From: Acidaminococcales bacterium
GTDB taxonomy: Bacteria; Bacillota; Negativicutes; Acidaminococcales; JAISLQ01
Direction: 5' to 3'
Assembly (NCBI GenBank): GCA_031275255.1
Contig: JAISPA010000156.1
Span: forward strand, 1-9,684
DNA length: 9,684 nucleotides
Shown: in pieces, positions 1-6,032 of the stretch
How positions within the stretch are numbered: the stretch's first letter is position 1
Layout of the letters: every line of letters starts with the position of its first letter
Position numbers and translations under genes: made by a program
Notes under the pieces: generated by a model
What the model saw: only the letters and a program-made list of their open reading frames with translations
Told to the model about the DNA's origin: nothing
The model's database searches: none

Positions 1-1
1 T

Positions 2-334
2 GTCATTTCCGCCGGGTTTGCGGGGGTGGCGGGCAGTTTTTACGCCAGCTATATTTCTTTTGTCAGCCCCGACACTTTTGTCTACAACGATTCCTGCACC
101 ATACTGGCCATGGCGGTGCTGGGGGGGCTTGGCAGCGTGCCGGGGTCGGTCGTCGGCGCGGCCGTGCTTACGCTTATCCCTGAAATGCTGCGTTTTCTGA
201 GCAACTATCGGATGCTTATTTTTGGCTTTCTCATGGTCTTTATGATGATCTACCGGCCATCCGGCTTTTGGGGGGCGGACAGGCGGACGCTCAATATTTA
301 CAAAATAAACGCCGGGGAACGCAAACATGGCTGA
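2..334 (+). CDS. livM: Branched-chain amino acid-type ABC transporter permease, C-terminal part (LivM family)
   Basis: This is the last 110 residues of an inner-membrane permease; the start lies before the window. The reading frame is open from base 2 and ends with TGA at 332-334. The segment VLGGLGSVPGSVVGAA, followed by a hydrophobic stretch around PEMLRFLSNYRMLIFGFLM and an RPSGFWG ending, is the typical C-terminal pattern of LivM permeases of the high-affinity branched-chain amino acid (HAAT) importer family. The stop overlaps the livG start by 8 bases (ATGGCTGA), so translation is probably coupled. LivM normally pairs with LivH to form the channel, with LivG and LivF as ATPases and a periplasmic or lipoprotein LivK binding protein; the latter and livH are presumably upstream. 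HAAT-type importers also carry urea, amides and other amino acids, so the substrate is not fixed by sequence. Confidence 0.92.
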   Translation, partial: VISAGFAGVAGSFYASYISFVSPDTFVYNDSCTILAMAVLGGLGSVPGSVVGAAVLTLIPEMLRFLSNYRMLIFGFLMVFMMIYRPSGFWGADRRTLNIYKINAGERKHG

Positions 335-1115
335 AATACTCAACGTCAAAGACGCCACCATCCGCTTTGGCGCCCTTGCGGCGGTAAATAAAGTCAGCCT
401 GGCGCAAAACGACGGCGACATAATATCGCTTATCGGGCCAAACGGCGCCGGCAAGACAACCCTTTTCAACTTGCTGACAGGTGTTTACCGGCCAGACAGC
501 GGCGAGATTTTTTTCCATGGCGAGAATATAACTGCGCTCAAGCCCCATCAGCGGGTACAAAAAGGCATCTCCCGCACTTTCCAGAACATCAGGCTGTTTG
601 CCGCCATGACGGTGCTGGAAAACCTGCTCGTGGCCAACGCCGGGTGCAGCGGCGAAAGTGTCCTGCGCTCCGTGTTGGGCGGGAAAGGCCTTGCCCGGCG
701 GCGGCGGGAAATTGTTGAACAATGCGAACATCTCCTGGAGATAGTCGGCCTTAAAGACAAGGCGGCTGAAATGGCTACGAGCCTGCCTTACGGACAGCAA
801 AGGCTGCTGGAGATCGGCCGCGCCCTTTCCACCAACCCTAAGCTCGTGCTCCTCGACGAACCGGGCGCGGGCATGAACAGCCTGGAAAAAGAAGAACTGA
901 CCAAACTCATCTACCATATAAAGGACACGATGAAAAAGAATGTGCTTTTGATTGAGCACGACATGAAATTTGTCATGAATATATCGCATCACATTGTCGT
1001 GCTTGATCACGGCGAAAAAATTGCCGAGGGCCTGCCGGAGGAGATACAAAGGAACCAGCAAGTAATCGAGGCTTATTTGGGCCGCGCGACTTTCACTTTT
1101 GCCGAGGAGGCGTAA
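327..1115 (+). CDS. livG: Branched-chain amino acid-type ABC transporter ATP-binding protein LivG
   Basis: A 262-residue cytoplasmic ATPase that powers the LivHM channel together with LivF. Walker A is GPNGAGKTT at residues 37-45, the Q-loop Gln is about residue 86, and the signature loop reads YGQQR (155-159) rather than LSGGQ, which is the hallmark of LivG. Walker B is LVLLDE (173-178), followed by PGAGMN, and the switch histidine is H211 in IEHDM. The C-terminal VIEAYLGRA motif is also typical of LivG. Length matches the family. The ATG at 327 overlaps the livM stop, with a weak GGGGAA upstream; livF follows one base after the TAA. It belongs to the livMGF operon. Family assignment is firm; the transported substrate is inferred. 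Confidence 0.96.
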   Translation: MAEILNVKDATIRFGALAAVNKVSLAQNDGDIISLIGPNGAGKTTLFNLLTGVYRPDSGEIFFHGENITALKPHQRVQKGISRTFQNIRLFAAMTVLENLLVANAGCSGESVLRSVLGGKGLARRRREIVEQCEHLLEIVGLKDKAAEMATSLPYGQQRLLEIGRALSTNPKLVLLDEPGAGMNSLEKEELTKLIYHIKDTMKKNVLLIEHDMKFVMNISHHIVVLDHGEKIAEGLPEEIQRNQQVIEAYLGRATFTFAEEA

Positions 1116-1116
1116 A

Positions 1117-1824
1117 ATGCTCAAGGTAGACGGCCTCCACGTGAGATACGGCGTGATTCCGGCGCTTAAAGGCATATCTTTTTATATAGCGCATGGGGAG
1201 ATAGTGGCGCTCATAGGCGCCAACGGCGTTGGCAAGACAACGGCGCTGCATTGCATCTCCGGCATCGTCAAGGCGGCCGGGGGCAGCATAACCTTTAACG
1301 GCCAGAACATCACCAACATGCCTGCCCACAAGATTGTCGCCCTTGGCATCTCGCAGGCGCCCGAAGGGCGCGGCGTGTTCCCCAACCTTACCGTTTGGGA
1401 AAATCTCTCCCTCGGCGCTTACCTGCGCCATGACAAAAATGAAATCGAAAACGACCGGAAAATGGTCTGCCAAATATTCCCCCGGCTGAAAGAACGGCAA
1501 AACCAGGCGGGCGGGACCCTCTCCGGCGGCGAACAGCAAATGCTGGCCATCGGCAGGGCGCTTATGGCCAGGCCAAAGCTGCTCCTGCTCGACGAACCGT
1601 CCATGGGGCTTGCGCCAATTGTCGTTGAAGACATCTTTAAAACCATCAGGAGGATAAACAAGCAGAACAAAACCACTATTTTGCTTGTGGAGCAAAACGC
1701 CCAGATGGCGCTTATGCTTTCCAACCGGGCCTATGTGCTGGAGACGGGCGAGATAATCGCCACGGGAAATTCCCGCGACCTCATAGGCGACGAGCAAATT
1801 AAAAAATCCTATCTCGGCTTATGA
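1117..1824 (+). CDS. livF: Branched-chain amino acid-type ABC transporter ATP-binding protein LivF
   Basis: A 235-residue ATPase, the second nucleotide-binding subunit of the Liv-type importer. Walker A is GANGVGKTT (34-42), the Q-loop Gln is residue 80, the signature is LSGGEQQ (135-141) and Walker B is LLLLDE (155-160), followed by PSMGLAP. In place of the switch His it has VEQNA, which is normal for LivF. The motif SQAPEGRGVFPNLTVWENL is also characteristic of LivF. The ATG at 1117 is preferred over an in-frame TTG at 1099 because GAGGAGG at 1104-1110 sits 6 bases before it and the protein then begins at the usual MLKVDGL position. It starts one base after the livG stop. A hairpin follows the stop codon. 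Confidence 0.96.
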   Translation: MLKVDGLHVRYGVIPALKGISFYIAHGEIVALIGANGVGKTTALHCISGIVKAAGGSITFNGQNITNMPAHKIVALGISQAPEGRGVFPNLTVWENLSLGAYLRHDKNEIENDRKMVCQIFPRLKERQNQAGGTLSGGEQQMLAIGRALMARPKLLLLDEPSMGLAPIVVEDIFKTIRRINKQNKTTILLVEQNAQMALMLSNRAYVLETGEIIATGNSRDLIGDEQIKKSYLGL

Positions 1825-1831
1825 CCGTCCC

Positions 1832-1871
1832 CTGCGGCAAAGGCCGTTGTCTTCCCGGCCCGGCGCCGCAG
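1832..1871 (+). repeat. Hairpin just after livF
   Basis: Starting 7 bases after the livF stop, CTGCGGC (1832-1838) pairs with GCCGCAG (1865-1871), and inside it GGCCG (1842-1846) pairs with CGGCC (1856-1860). The whole can form a two-segment GC-rich stem at the 3' end of the liv transcript. No T-run follows, so it is not a canonical intrinsic terminator; it may act as an mRNA 3' stabiliser or be a degraded terminator. The gap up to 1986 also holds a 13-bp inverted repeat GGCAAAATTTGCC (1911-1923). No clear promoter was recognised in it. Confidence 0.45.
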
Positions 1872-1986
1872 CTTGCCTGTACTATACCCCGGTGCGCCCG
1901 GGGGCGGGACGGCAAAATTTGCCCAAACGGAGAGATGCCGCAAGGCGCAACGCATAGTTAAAAACATATAAGGAGGTTGGCAACGA

Positions 1987-2616
1987 ATGAAAAAATTAAC
2001 AATGCTTCTGCTCTTTTTAATTTTGAGCCTTCCAAGCGCGGCCGCCGCGAAAAAGGGCGGATTAGAGTTCGACCAGGCCGGCTTTACGCAGCAATACAAA
2101 ACAGCGGTTTTTGACAACGGTTTCCAGCTGGAATTTTTGGCGCCAAGCACAGCCAGGCGAGGAAAACGCATTGAGGGGGTCATTTTGAACCTTGTCAACA
2201 ACTCGGGCGAAGTGTTGACCATCCGTTGGCGGGAAAGTTTGCTCGCTTGCGGGGATTTAGCGACCATGCCTTTTCTGCCCGGCATGAAATACGAGGACGC
2301 GGGCAATCCGTCCGCGACGCCGGACACCATATTGCCGCCTAAAAAACGGCAACAGCTTATTGTTTACTTTTCAAATGTAAACCTTTCCTCAAGCCGTGTT
2401 TCAGGCGTGAATTTTCCTTCCGGTTACAGCGTCGCAAACGTGCATCCTCCTTCCGGGAAAATAAATGGCATTAGCCTCGAAATACCGGATTCCTTTGACC
2501 TAATCAAAGTGCAGGAACGCCCCGATTACTATAAGTTTGAGCTGACCATAAAGGTGATAGACAGCAAAGGGCGGGAAAAATTTTGCCAGGCCGAAAGCTA
2601 TCCCATGAAGAACTGA
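1987..2616 (+). CDS. Exported protein of unknown function (209 aa)
   Basis: I do not recognise a family. The N-terminus is a clear Sec signal peptide: MKK, a leucine-rich hydrophobic core to about residue 15, then a PSAAAA stretch with likely signal peptidase I cleavage near residue 21. There is no lipobox Cys. The mature part of about 188 residues looks beta-rich, with alternating hydrophobic segments around residues 45-51, 64-71, 76-81, 123-131 and 182-191, compatible with an Ig-like fold, but that is impression only. Two cysteines (88 and 200) could form a disulfide. An excellent AGGAGG at 1971-1976 precedes the ATG. It lies between livF and the hydrolase pair on the same strand, with gaps of 162 and 223 bp, so co-transcription is uncertain. 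It is too short and lacks the fold signs of a LivK-type solute-binding protein. Confidence 0.85.
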   Translation: MKKLTMLLLFLILSLPSAAAAKKGGLEFDQAGFTQQYKTAVFDNGFQLEFLAPSTARRGKRIEGVILNLVNNSGEVLTIRWRESLLACGDLATMPFLPGMKYEDAGNPSATPDTILPPKKRQQLIVYFSNVNLSSSRVSGVNFPSGYSVANVHPPSGKINGISLEIPDSFDLIKVQERPDYYKFELTIKVIDSKGREKFCQAESYPMKN

Positions 2617-2756
2617 TTTGGGGCGGCGAAGGTCGCTCCATCGAAAATTCAGCTTGAAATGAAGGGAGTTAGTGAAAGTTGCAGAAATTGCCCGTTTGCC
2701 TCACCTGTCAATTCTCTTTTTGTGGAATTTTCAAGAACTTATCCACCAAACGGCCA

Positions 2757-2793
2757 GCCAACGCCGGGCTTGATGAAGAAGCCTGCCGTTGGC
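2757..2793 (+). repeat. Strong imperfect hairpin upstream of the hydrolase pair
   Basis: Bases 2757-2771 and 2779-2793 form a 15-position stem with one mismatch (C2764/C2786) and one G-U pair (G2766/T2784) around a 7-base loop. It ends 46 bases before the ATG at 2840 and is not followed by a T-run. It may be a 5'-leader structure, a transcript-end structure for the exported-protein gene, or an operator. The rest of the 2617-2839 gap shows no supported gene: an ORF that runs through it in another frame into the 2840 gene has no ribosome binding site and no family resemblance. No convincing -35/-10 pair was found. Confidence 0.5.
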
Positions 2794-2839
2794 GGCGTTA
2801 CGGCCACTATAAATACCGGATCGATAAGGAGGCGGAAAA

Positions 2840-3325
2840 ATGTCGGATACGTTAAGGCCGGTGTCCATTTATACTTTGTTTGCCCAGCTCTTTTCCTCCG
2901 TGGCGCGGGAGGTTACGGCAGATTTTGGCGCGGCGGGCGCGGCGGCGGTAAGGCGCGGGGTGAGAAAATACGGCGAAGCCCGCGGACGGCATATCGCGCA
3001 AAATGCCGCTTTGGACGGCAGGCCCAACACCATTGAAAACTACCTGCCGTATTATGACATGGAACGTTCCGGGCTTTTTGTCTACGCTACGGCAATGAGC
3101 GACAACCTGATCGACCAGGAGTTTTACAAATGCCCTTTCGCCGAGGCGTGGATAAAAGACGGCGACCAGTCGCTGGGAAAACTTTACTGCGACGAAATAG
3201 ACCGCGCCATCGCCGCAGGCTTCAACCCCGGCCTCAAACACGAAGAAATAACGCACCTGCTTGACGGCGCGCCAAGCTGCCACATGACTTTTCAAATGAA
3301 AAAAGGGGATAAAAATGCGAAATAA
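2840..3325 (+). CDS. L-2-amino-thiazoline-4-carboxylic acid hydrolase family protein
   Basis: A 161-residue, probably cytoplasmic protein that matches the ATC hydrolase family as I know it. Visible family features are a YGEARGRHIAQNA segment (44-57), a TIENYLPYYD segment (64-73), YKCPFAEAW with Cys98, LGKLYCDEID with Cys117, GFNPGL (127-132) and a C-terminal GAPSCHMTF with Cys147. The three cysteines fall where the family conserves them. The characterised Pseudomonas member opens the thiazoline ring of ATC to give carbamoyl-cysteine; many homologues have no known substrate, so the exact reaction here is open. AAGGAGG at 2826-2832 sits 7 bases before the ATG. Its last 11 bases overlap the start of the ureohydrolase-like gene, which implies translational coupling and a shared role. 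Confidence 0.8.
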   Translation: MSDTLRPVSIYTLFAQLFSSVAREVTADFGAAGAAAVRRGVRKYGEARGRHIAQNAALDGRPNTIENYLPYYDMERSGLFVYATAMSDNLIDQEFYKCPFAEAWIKDGDQSLGKLYCDEIDRAIAAGFNPGLKHEEITHLLDGAPSCHMTFQMKKGDKNAK

Positions 3326-4334
3326 ACCTGTTTGCTACGTCCCTGGCCGGCAAACCCCGGAAATATACAGCGGCGTGCCAACTTTTTTAGGCCTGCCCAA
3401 AATAGAAAACAAGGAAGACCTCGCGGCAAACGATATAGTAGTCATGGGCGTACCCTGGGAAGGGACCTGCACTTACGGCGGCTTTTCCGGCTGCGACCTC
3501 GCGCCCAAGGCAATCCGCGCCGCCTCTTTGCGCTACGGCGGATACCTGCCGGATTATGACATAGATGTGTTTGAACATTTGTCCGGCGCCGATTACGGCG
3601 ACACACCGGTGCAAAACGGCAACCGGGAGTTTTCTTTTGCCGGCATCAGAGAAAAGATGGGCGACATCCTTTCATATAGCAAAATGCCGATAATCTTCGG
3701 CGGCGACCATTCTATTTCTTACCCGCTGATAAGCGAATTTGGCCAAAAACACGGCGGCAACATCGGCATAATCCATTTTGATGCCCACCTCGACAACGTA
3801 GCCTCCTTTGGCGACGAGCAGTTTGCCCGCTGCTCGCCGTTTTACCGCTTGTATGAAGACGCCGGCGTCAACCCCAAAAAACTTGTGCATTTTGGCATAA
3901 GAGGGCCAAGGAACCACCCTGACGGGCTTAGGTCGGCCAGGAAATTCGGCGCGGCGGTAATTACGGCGCTGCAGATAAAGCTCATGGGCATTCAGGAAGC
4001 CGTCAAAAGGGCGATCGACATCGCGGCCGACGGCACGGCCGCCGTCTACATAACGACGTGTTCCGACGTCCTCGACGTGGCCCACAACCCGGCCGGCCCG
4101 CCGGATCCGTGCGGCCTGAACACTTTTGAGTTGGCTTATGCCCTTAACGAATGCGGCAAAACAAAAGCGGACGCTTTTGACTTTGTGGAAATATACCCGC
4201 CCAAAGACGCCAATAACGTATCCGCGCACGTTGCGGTTTGGCTTACCCTGCATTTGCTCGCCGGCATAGCGCAGAAGAAAGGAAATGTCGCGCCTGTTTT
4301 GGGCTCTTTTCCCGCTGCGGCGAAGCAGGCGTAA
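3315..4334 (+). CDS. Arginase/agmatinase-superfamily (ureohydrolase-like) protein with altered metal site
   Basis: A 339-residue member of the arginase/agmatinase/formimidoylglutamase fold. The N-terminal part has VMGVPWEGTCTYGG and APKAIRAAS, typical of the superfamily. Metal-site motifs are GGDHS (129-133, ligand His132) and FDAHLD (155-160: Asp156, His158, Asp160). The third motif reads TTCSDVLDVAHNPAGPP: family enzymes have Asp-x-Asp, but here it is Cys249-Ser250-Asp251 (TGT TCC GAC). The loop that reads HGTPF in agmatinases is RCSPF (172-176). The late VEIYPPKD Glu motif is kept. Ordinary agmatinases hydrolyse agmatine to putrescine and urea using two Mn ions; given the substitutions, substrate and metal are uncertain and calling it agmatinase would be overreach. 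The ATG at 3315 lies inside the upstream gene with AAGGGGA 5 bases before it. It is the last gene of the plus-strand cluster. Confidence 0.85.
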   Translation: MRNKPVCYVPGRQTPEIYSGVPTFLGLPKIENKEDLAANDIVVMGVPWEGTCTYGGFSGCDLAPKAIRAASLRYGGYLPDYDIDVFEHLSGADYGDTPVQNGNREFSFAGIREKMGDILSYSKMPIIFGGDHSISYPLISEFGQKHGGNIGIIHFDAHLDNVASFGDEQFARCSPFYRLYEDAGVNPKKLVHFGIRGPRNHPDGLRSARKFGAAVITALQIKLMGIQEAVKRAIDIAADGTAAVYITTCSDVLDVAHNPAGPPDPCGLNTFELAYALNECGKTKADAFDFVEIYPPKDANNVSAHVAVWLTLHLLAGIAQKKGNVAPVLGSFPAAAKQA

Positions 4335-4357
4335 TTTTCGCGGGTAATGAACGAGGC

Positions 4358-4395
4358 GAGCATACAGCGGGCGTGAAATCTCCCGTTGCATGCTC
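4358..4395. repeat. Inverted repeat in the convergent gap, possible transcript-end hairpin
   Basis: GAGCAT (4358-4363) pairs with ATGCTC (4390-4395). After one mismatch the stem continues for 7 more pairs, including one G-U, to a 10-base loop at 4372-4381. It starts 23 bases after the ureohydrolase-like stop and lies between two convergent genes, a place where bidirectional terminators are common. No T-run flanks it, so termination is only a guess. A second weak stem (GTTTGC 4478-4483 with GCAAAC 4492-4497) lies close to the atoA stop, with a run of six T at 4508-4513. No gene is supported in 4335-4514. Confidence 0.35.
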
Positions 4396-4514
4396 ACCAT
4401 CGGTTGGACGAACTGCGGCCGCTCAAGACGAGTTTGCCTCACCGGAGAAGGTTAGTTCAGTGCCCAATAGCGGAGAAGTTTGCAAAAAGGGGCAAACAAA
4501 GCAAATCTTTTTTA

Positions 4515-5168
4515 CTATAATCGCCTTTCTTTGACATATTCGCTGACAGCGAAATCCGTTCCCGTTTTCTCCCGTATTTCCGCCAAAGAAGTTCCCGGCG
4601 CATATTCTGTCAACAGCAACCCTTCCCCGGTTACCTCAAACACCGCCAATTCGGTTATTATCATGTCCACCGCCCGCACGGCGGTCAAAGGCATAGTGCA
4701 TTTATCTAAGATTTTATAACATCCGTCCCGGGTACAATGGCTCATTGCCGCTATAACTCTTTTGGCGCCGGCGACAATATCCATCGCGCCGCCCATGCCC
4801 GGAGCAAACTTTCCGGGCGCCGTATAATTCGCCAGATTGCCTTCCTTGTCTACCTGGAGCGCCCCCAGGACAGAAACGTCTATATGACCGCCCCGGGCAA
4901 GCGCAAACGAAAGAGAGCTGTCCAAGGTCACCGCGTCAGGCGCGGGTACAACCATCTGGCCGCCGGCGTTTTTAATTTCCGGGTCATTGGCGCCCTGTAC
5001 GCCGGCGATTCCGATAAGACCGTTTTCGGAATGTAATATTATATTTATTCCTTCAGGTATAAAATCCGCCGCCAACCCGGGGATTCCTATGCCGAGGTTG
5101 ACCACGCCGCCGTCGGGCAATTCTTCCGCAACGCGCTTGGCGATAATTTCCCTTTCAGTCATTTGCAT
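4515..5168 (-). CDS. atoA: Acetate/acetoacetate-type CoA-transferase, beta subunit
   Basis: The beta subunit (217 residues) of a class I 3-oxoacid CoA-transferase, close in length and pattern to E. coli AtoA. The active-site motif HSENG is present at 46-50; Glu48 is the residue that forms the glutamyl-CoA intermediate in the family. Other family segments are NLGIGIPGL (24-32), ARGGHIDVSVLGALQVD, GKFAPGMGGAMD and DKCTMPLTAVRAVDMIITELAVF. Two starts are possible: ATG at 5168 (3 bases after CAGGAG) and ATG at 5162 (9 bases after it, giving 215 residues); the second has the better spacing. It overlaps the atoD end by 8-14 bases. With AtoD it would move CoA from an acyl-CoA donor to acetoacetate or a short fatty acid. 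3-Oxoadipate or butyrate specificity cannot be excluded. Confidence 0.92.
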   Translation of the reverse strand: MQMTEREIIAKRVAEELPDGGVVNLGIGIPGLAADFIPEGINIILHSENGLIGIAGVQGANDPEIKNAGGQMVVPAPDAVTLDSSLSFALARGGHIDVSVLGALQVDKEGNLANYTAPGKFAPGMGGAMDIVAGAKRVIAAMSHCTRDGCYKILDKCTMPLTAVRAVDMIITELAVFEVTGEGLLLTEYAPGTSLAEIREKTGTDFAVSEYVKERRL

Positions 5169-5820
5169 CTACTCCTGACAGGCAAATATAGTCTACAAGA
5201 ATACCGGGAGTCATCACATGGTCGCGGTGCAATTTCCCCGCCGCGACGATTTTATCTGTTTCCGCTATAACTAAATCCGCCGCCAAAGCCATAAGCGGAT
5301 TAAAATTTCTTGTTGTGCCGTTATAAAAGAGATTGCCGCTTTCGTCCGCAATGGACGCTTTCAAAAGCGCGACATCCGCTTTTATCCCTTTCTCCAAAAG
5401 ATACTCTTTTCCGTCAAGGTTGACCACCGGTTTCCCTTCCGCCGCTGCCGTGCCGACGCCGGCAGGCGTCAAAAAACCGCCTATACCCGCTCCCGCGCAG
5501 CGTATGCGTTCCGCGAGGGTACCTTGCGGGACAAAATGAACTTTTATTTCCCCCGCGTTCATTTTCCGGCCGGTTTCCGGATTAGTGCCTATATGCGAAA
5601 CAACGGCCTCTTTTATCAGCCCGGCCGCGACGAGTTTGCCAATACCCTGCCCTTTTCTGCCTGTATCGTTGGCAATAAGCACAAGATCCCCAATTCCTGT
5701 TTGGATAAGTTCTTCTATAATGCCAAGCGGCGTGCCGGCGGATATAAAACCGCCGATCATCACCGACATCCCGTTAGATACCTTAGCCGCGGCTTCTTTG
5801 AGCGAAATGATTTTTTTCAT
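5155..5820 (-). CDS. atoD: Acetate/acetoacetate-type CoA-transferase, alpha subunit
   Basis: The alpha subunit (221 residues from this start; E. coli AtoD is about the same length). The PROSITE-type CoA-transferase signature is visible as NGMSVMIGGFISAGTP (16-31), followed by LVLIANDTG, GTLAERIRCAGAGIGGFLTPAGVGT and KADVALLKASIADESGNLFY. I chose the ATG at 5820 because MKKIISLKEA aligns with the family N-terminus. In-frame ATGs at 5853 and 5877 would add 11 or 19 residues without family similarity. The Shine-Dalgarno for 5820 is poor (AAAGGA about 12 bases away). A strong GGAGG lies far upstream at 5913-5917 and serves a possible leader ORF instead. The gene follows the SDR gene by about 210 bp with a terminator-like hairpin between them, and overlaps atoA at its end. 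Confidence 0.9.
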   Translation of the reverse strand: MKKIISLKEAAAKVSNGMSVMIGGFISAGTPLGIIEELIQTGIGDLVLIANDTGRKGQGIGKLVAAGLIKEAVVSHIGTNPETGRKMNAGEIKVHFVPQGTLAERIRCAGAGIGGFLTPAGVGTAAAEGKPVVNLDGKEYLLEKGIKADVALLKASIADESGNLFYNGTTRNFNPLMALAADLVIAETDKIVAAGKLHRDHVMTPGILVDYICLSGVDAND

Positions 5821-5849
5821 TTTCCCGCTAAATCCTTTCGCGTATTTTG

Positions 5850-5906
5850 TCATTGACCCGACTGCCTTGACCTGCATCTTTCGCCGAATAATAAAGTATT
5901 CTTCAA
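5850..5906 (-). CDS. Possible 18-codon leader ORF upstream of atoD
   Basis: On the minus strand, GGAGG (5917-5913) is followed after 6 bases by TTG at 5906. This opens an 18-codon frame whose TGA (5852-5850) overlaps an ATG at 5853 that is in frame with atoD (ATGA overlap). The best ribosome binding site in the atoD leader therefore serves this tiny frame, and atoD might be reached by coupled re-initiation, giving an 11-residue longer AtoD. The peptide (LKNTLLFGERC...) shows no run of a single regulatory amino acid. It could equally be chance, or the GGAGG could be a relic. Confidence 0.3.
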   Translation of the reverse strand: MKNTLLFGERCRSRQSGQ

Positions 5907-5968
5907 TTTACACCTCCCGCTTCCTGCGTCATTATTTTTCACGCGCCGGCGGCCGACCGCGGTCCGCC

Positions 5969-6014
5969 AAAAAAACGGCAAGCTGCGGCATCGTTGCATA
6001 CCGTGCCGCAGCTT
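5969..6014 (-). terminator. Intrinsic terminator-like hairpin between the SDR gene and atoD
   Basis: Read on the minus strand, an 11-bp perfect stem (6014-6004 with 5990-5980, AAGCTGCGGCA paired with TGCCGCAGCTT) with a 13-base loop is followed after GCCG by seven T (5975-5969). It begins 18 bases after the SDR stop codon. This fits an intrinsic terminator, somewhat weakened by the 4-base gap before the T-run. It would end, or partly attenuate, the transcript coming from the symporter/SDR genes. A second GC-rich palindrome (GACCGCGGTC, 5955-5964, with flanking GGCG/CGCC) lies just downstream. Confidence 0.65.
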
Positions 6015-6032
6015 ATGTACCGGCGCCGACTT

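Noticed and set aside
1099..1119. Earlier TTG start for livF
   Set aside because: It lies inside livG before the GAGGAGG site, and the ATG at 1117 has ideal spacing and the family N-terminus.
291..1175. 294-aa open frame on the minus strand opposite livG
   Set aside because: It lies antisense to a gene with all ABC ATPase motifs and has no recognisable domain; long antisense frames are expected here from codon bias.
1504..1740. LivF lacks the usual switch-loop histidine (VEQNA)
   Set aside because: Gln at this position is the normal state in LivF proteins, so it is not a defect.
1093..1797. 234-aa open frame on the minus strand opposite livF
   Set aside because: Shadow of livF; no ribosome binding site and no domain pattern.
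2659..3036. 125-aa plus-strand frame overlapping the ATC-hydrolase-like gene
   Set aside because: No ribosome binding site; Arg/Gly-rich low-complexity end; the 2840 frame has the family motifs and a strong AAGGAGG.
3672..4442. 256-aa open frame on the minus strand opposite the ureohydrolase-like gene
   Set aside because: Antisense to a clear superfamily member; the composition is Arg- and Val-rich as expected for a shadow frame.
5850..5906. Frameshift that would fuse the small leader frame to atoD
   Set aside because: AtoD is full length from the family start at 5820, so no missing N-terminal part needs to be explained.
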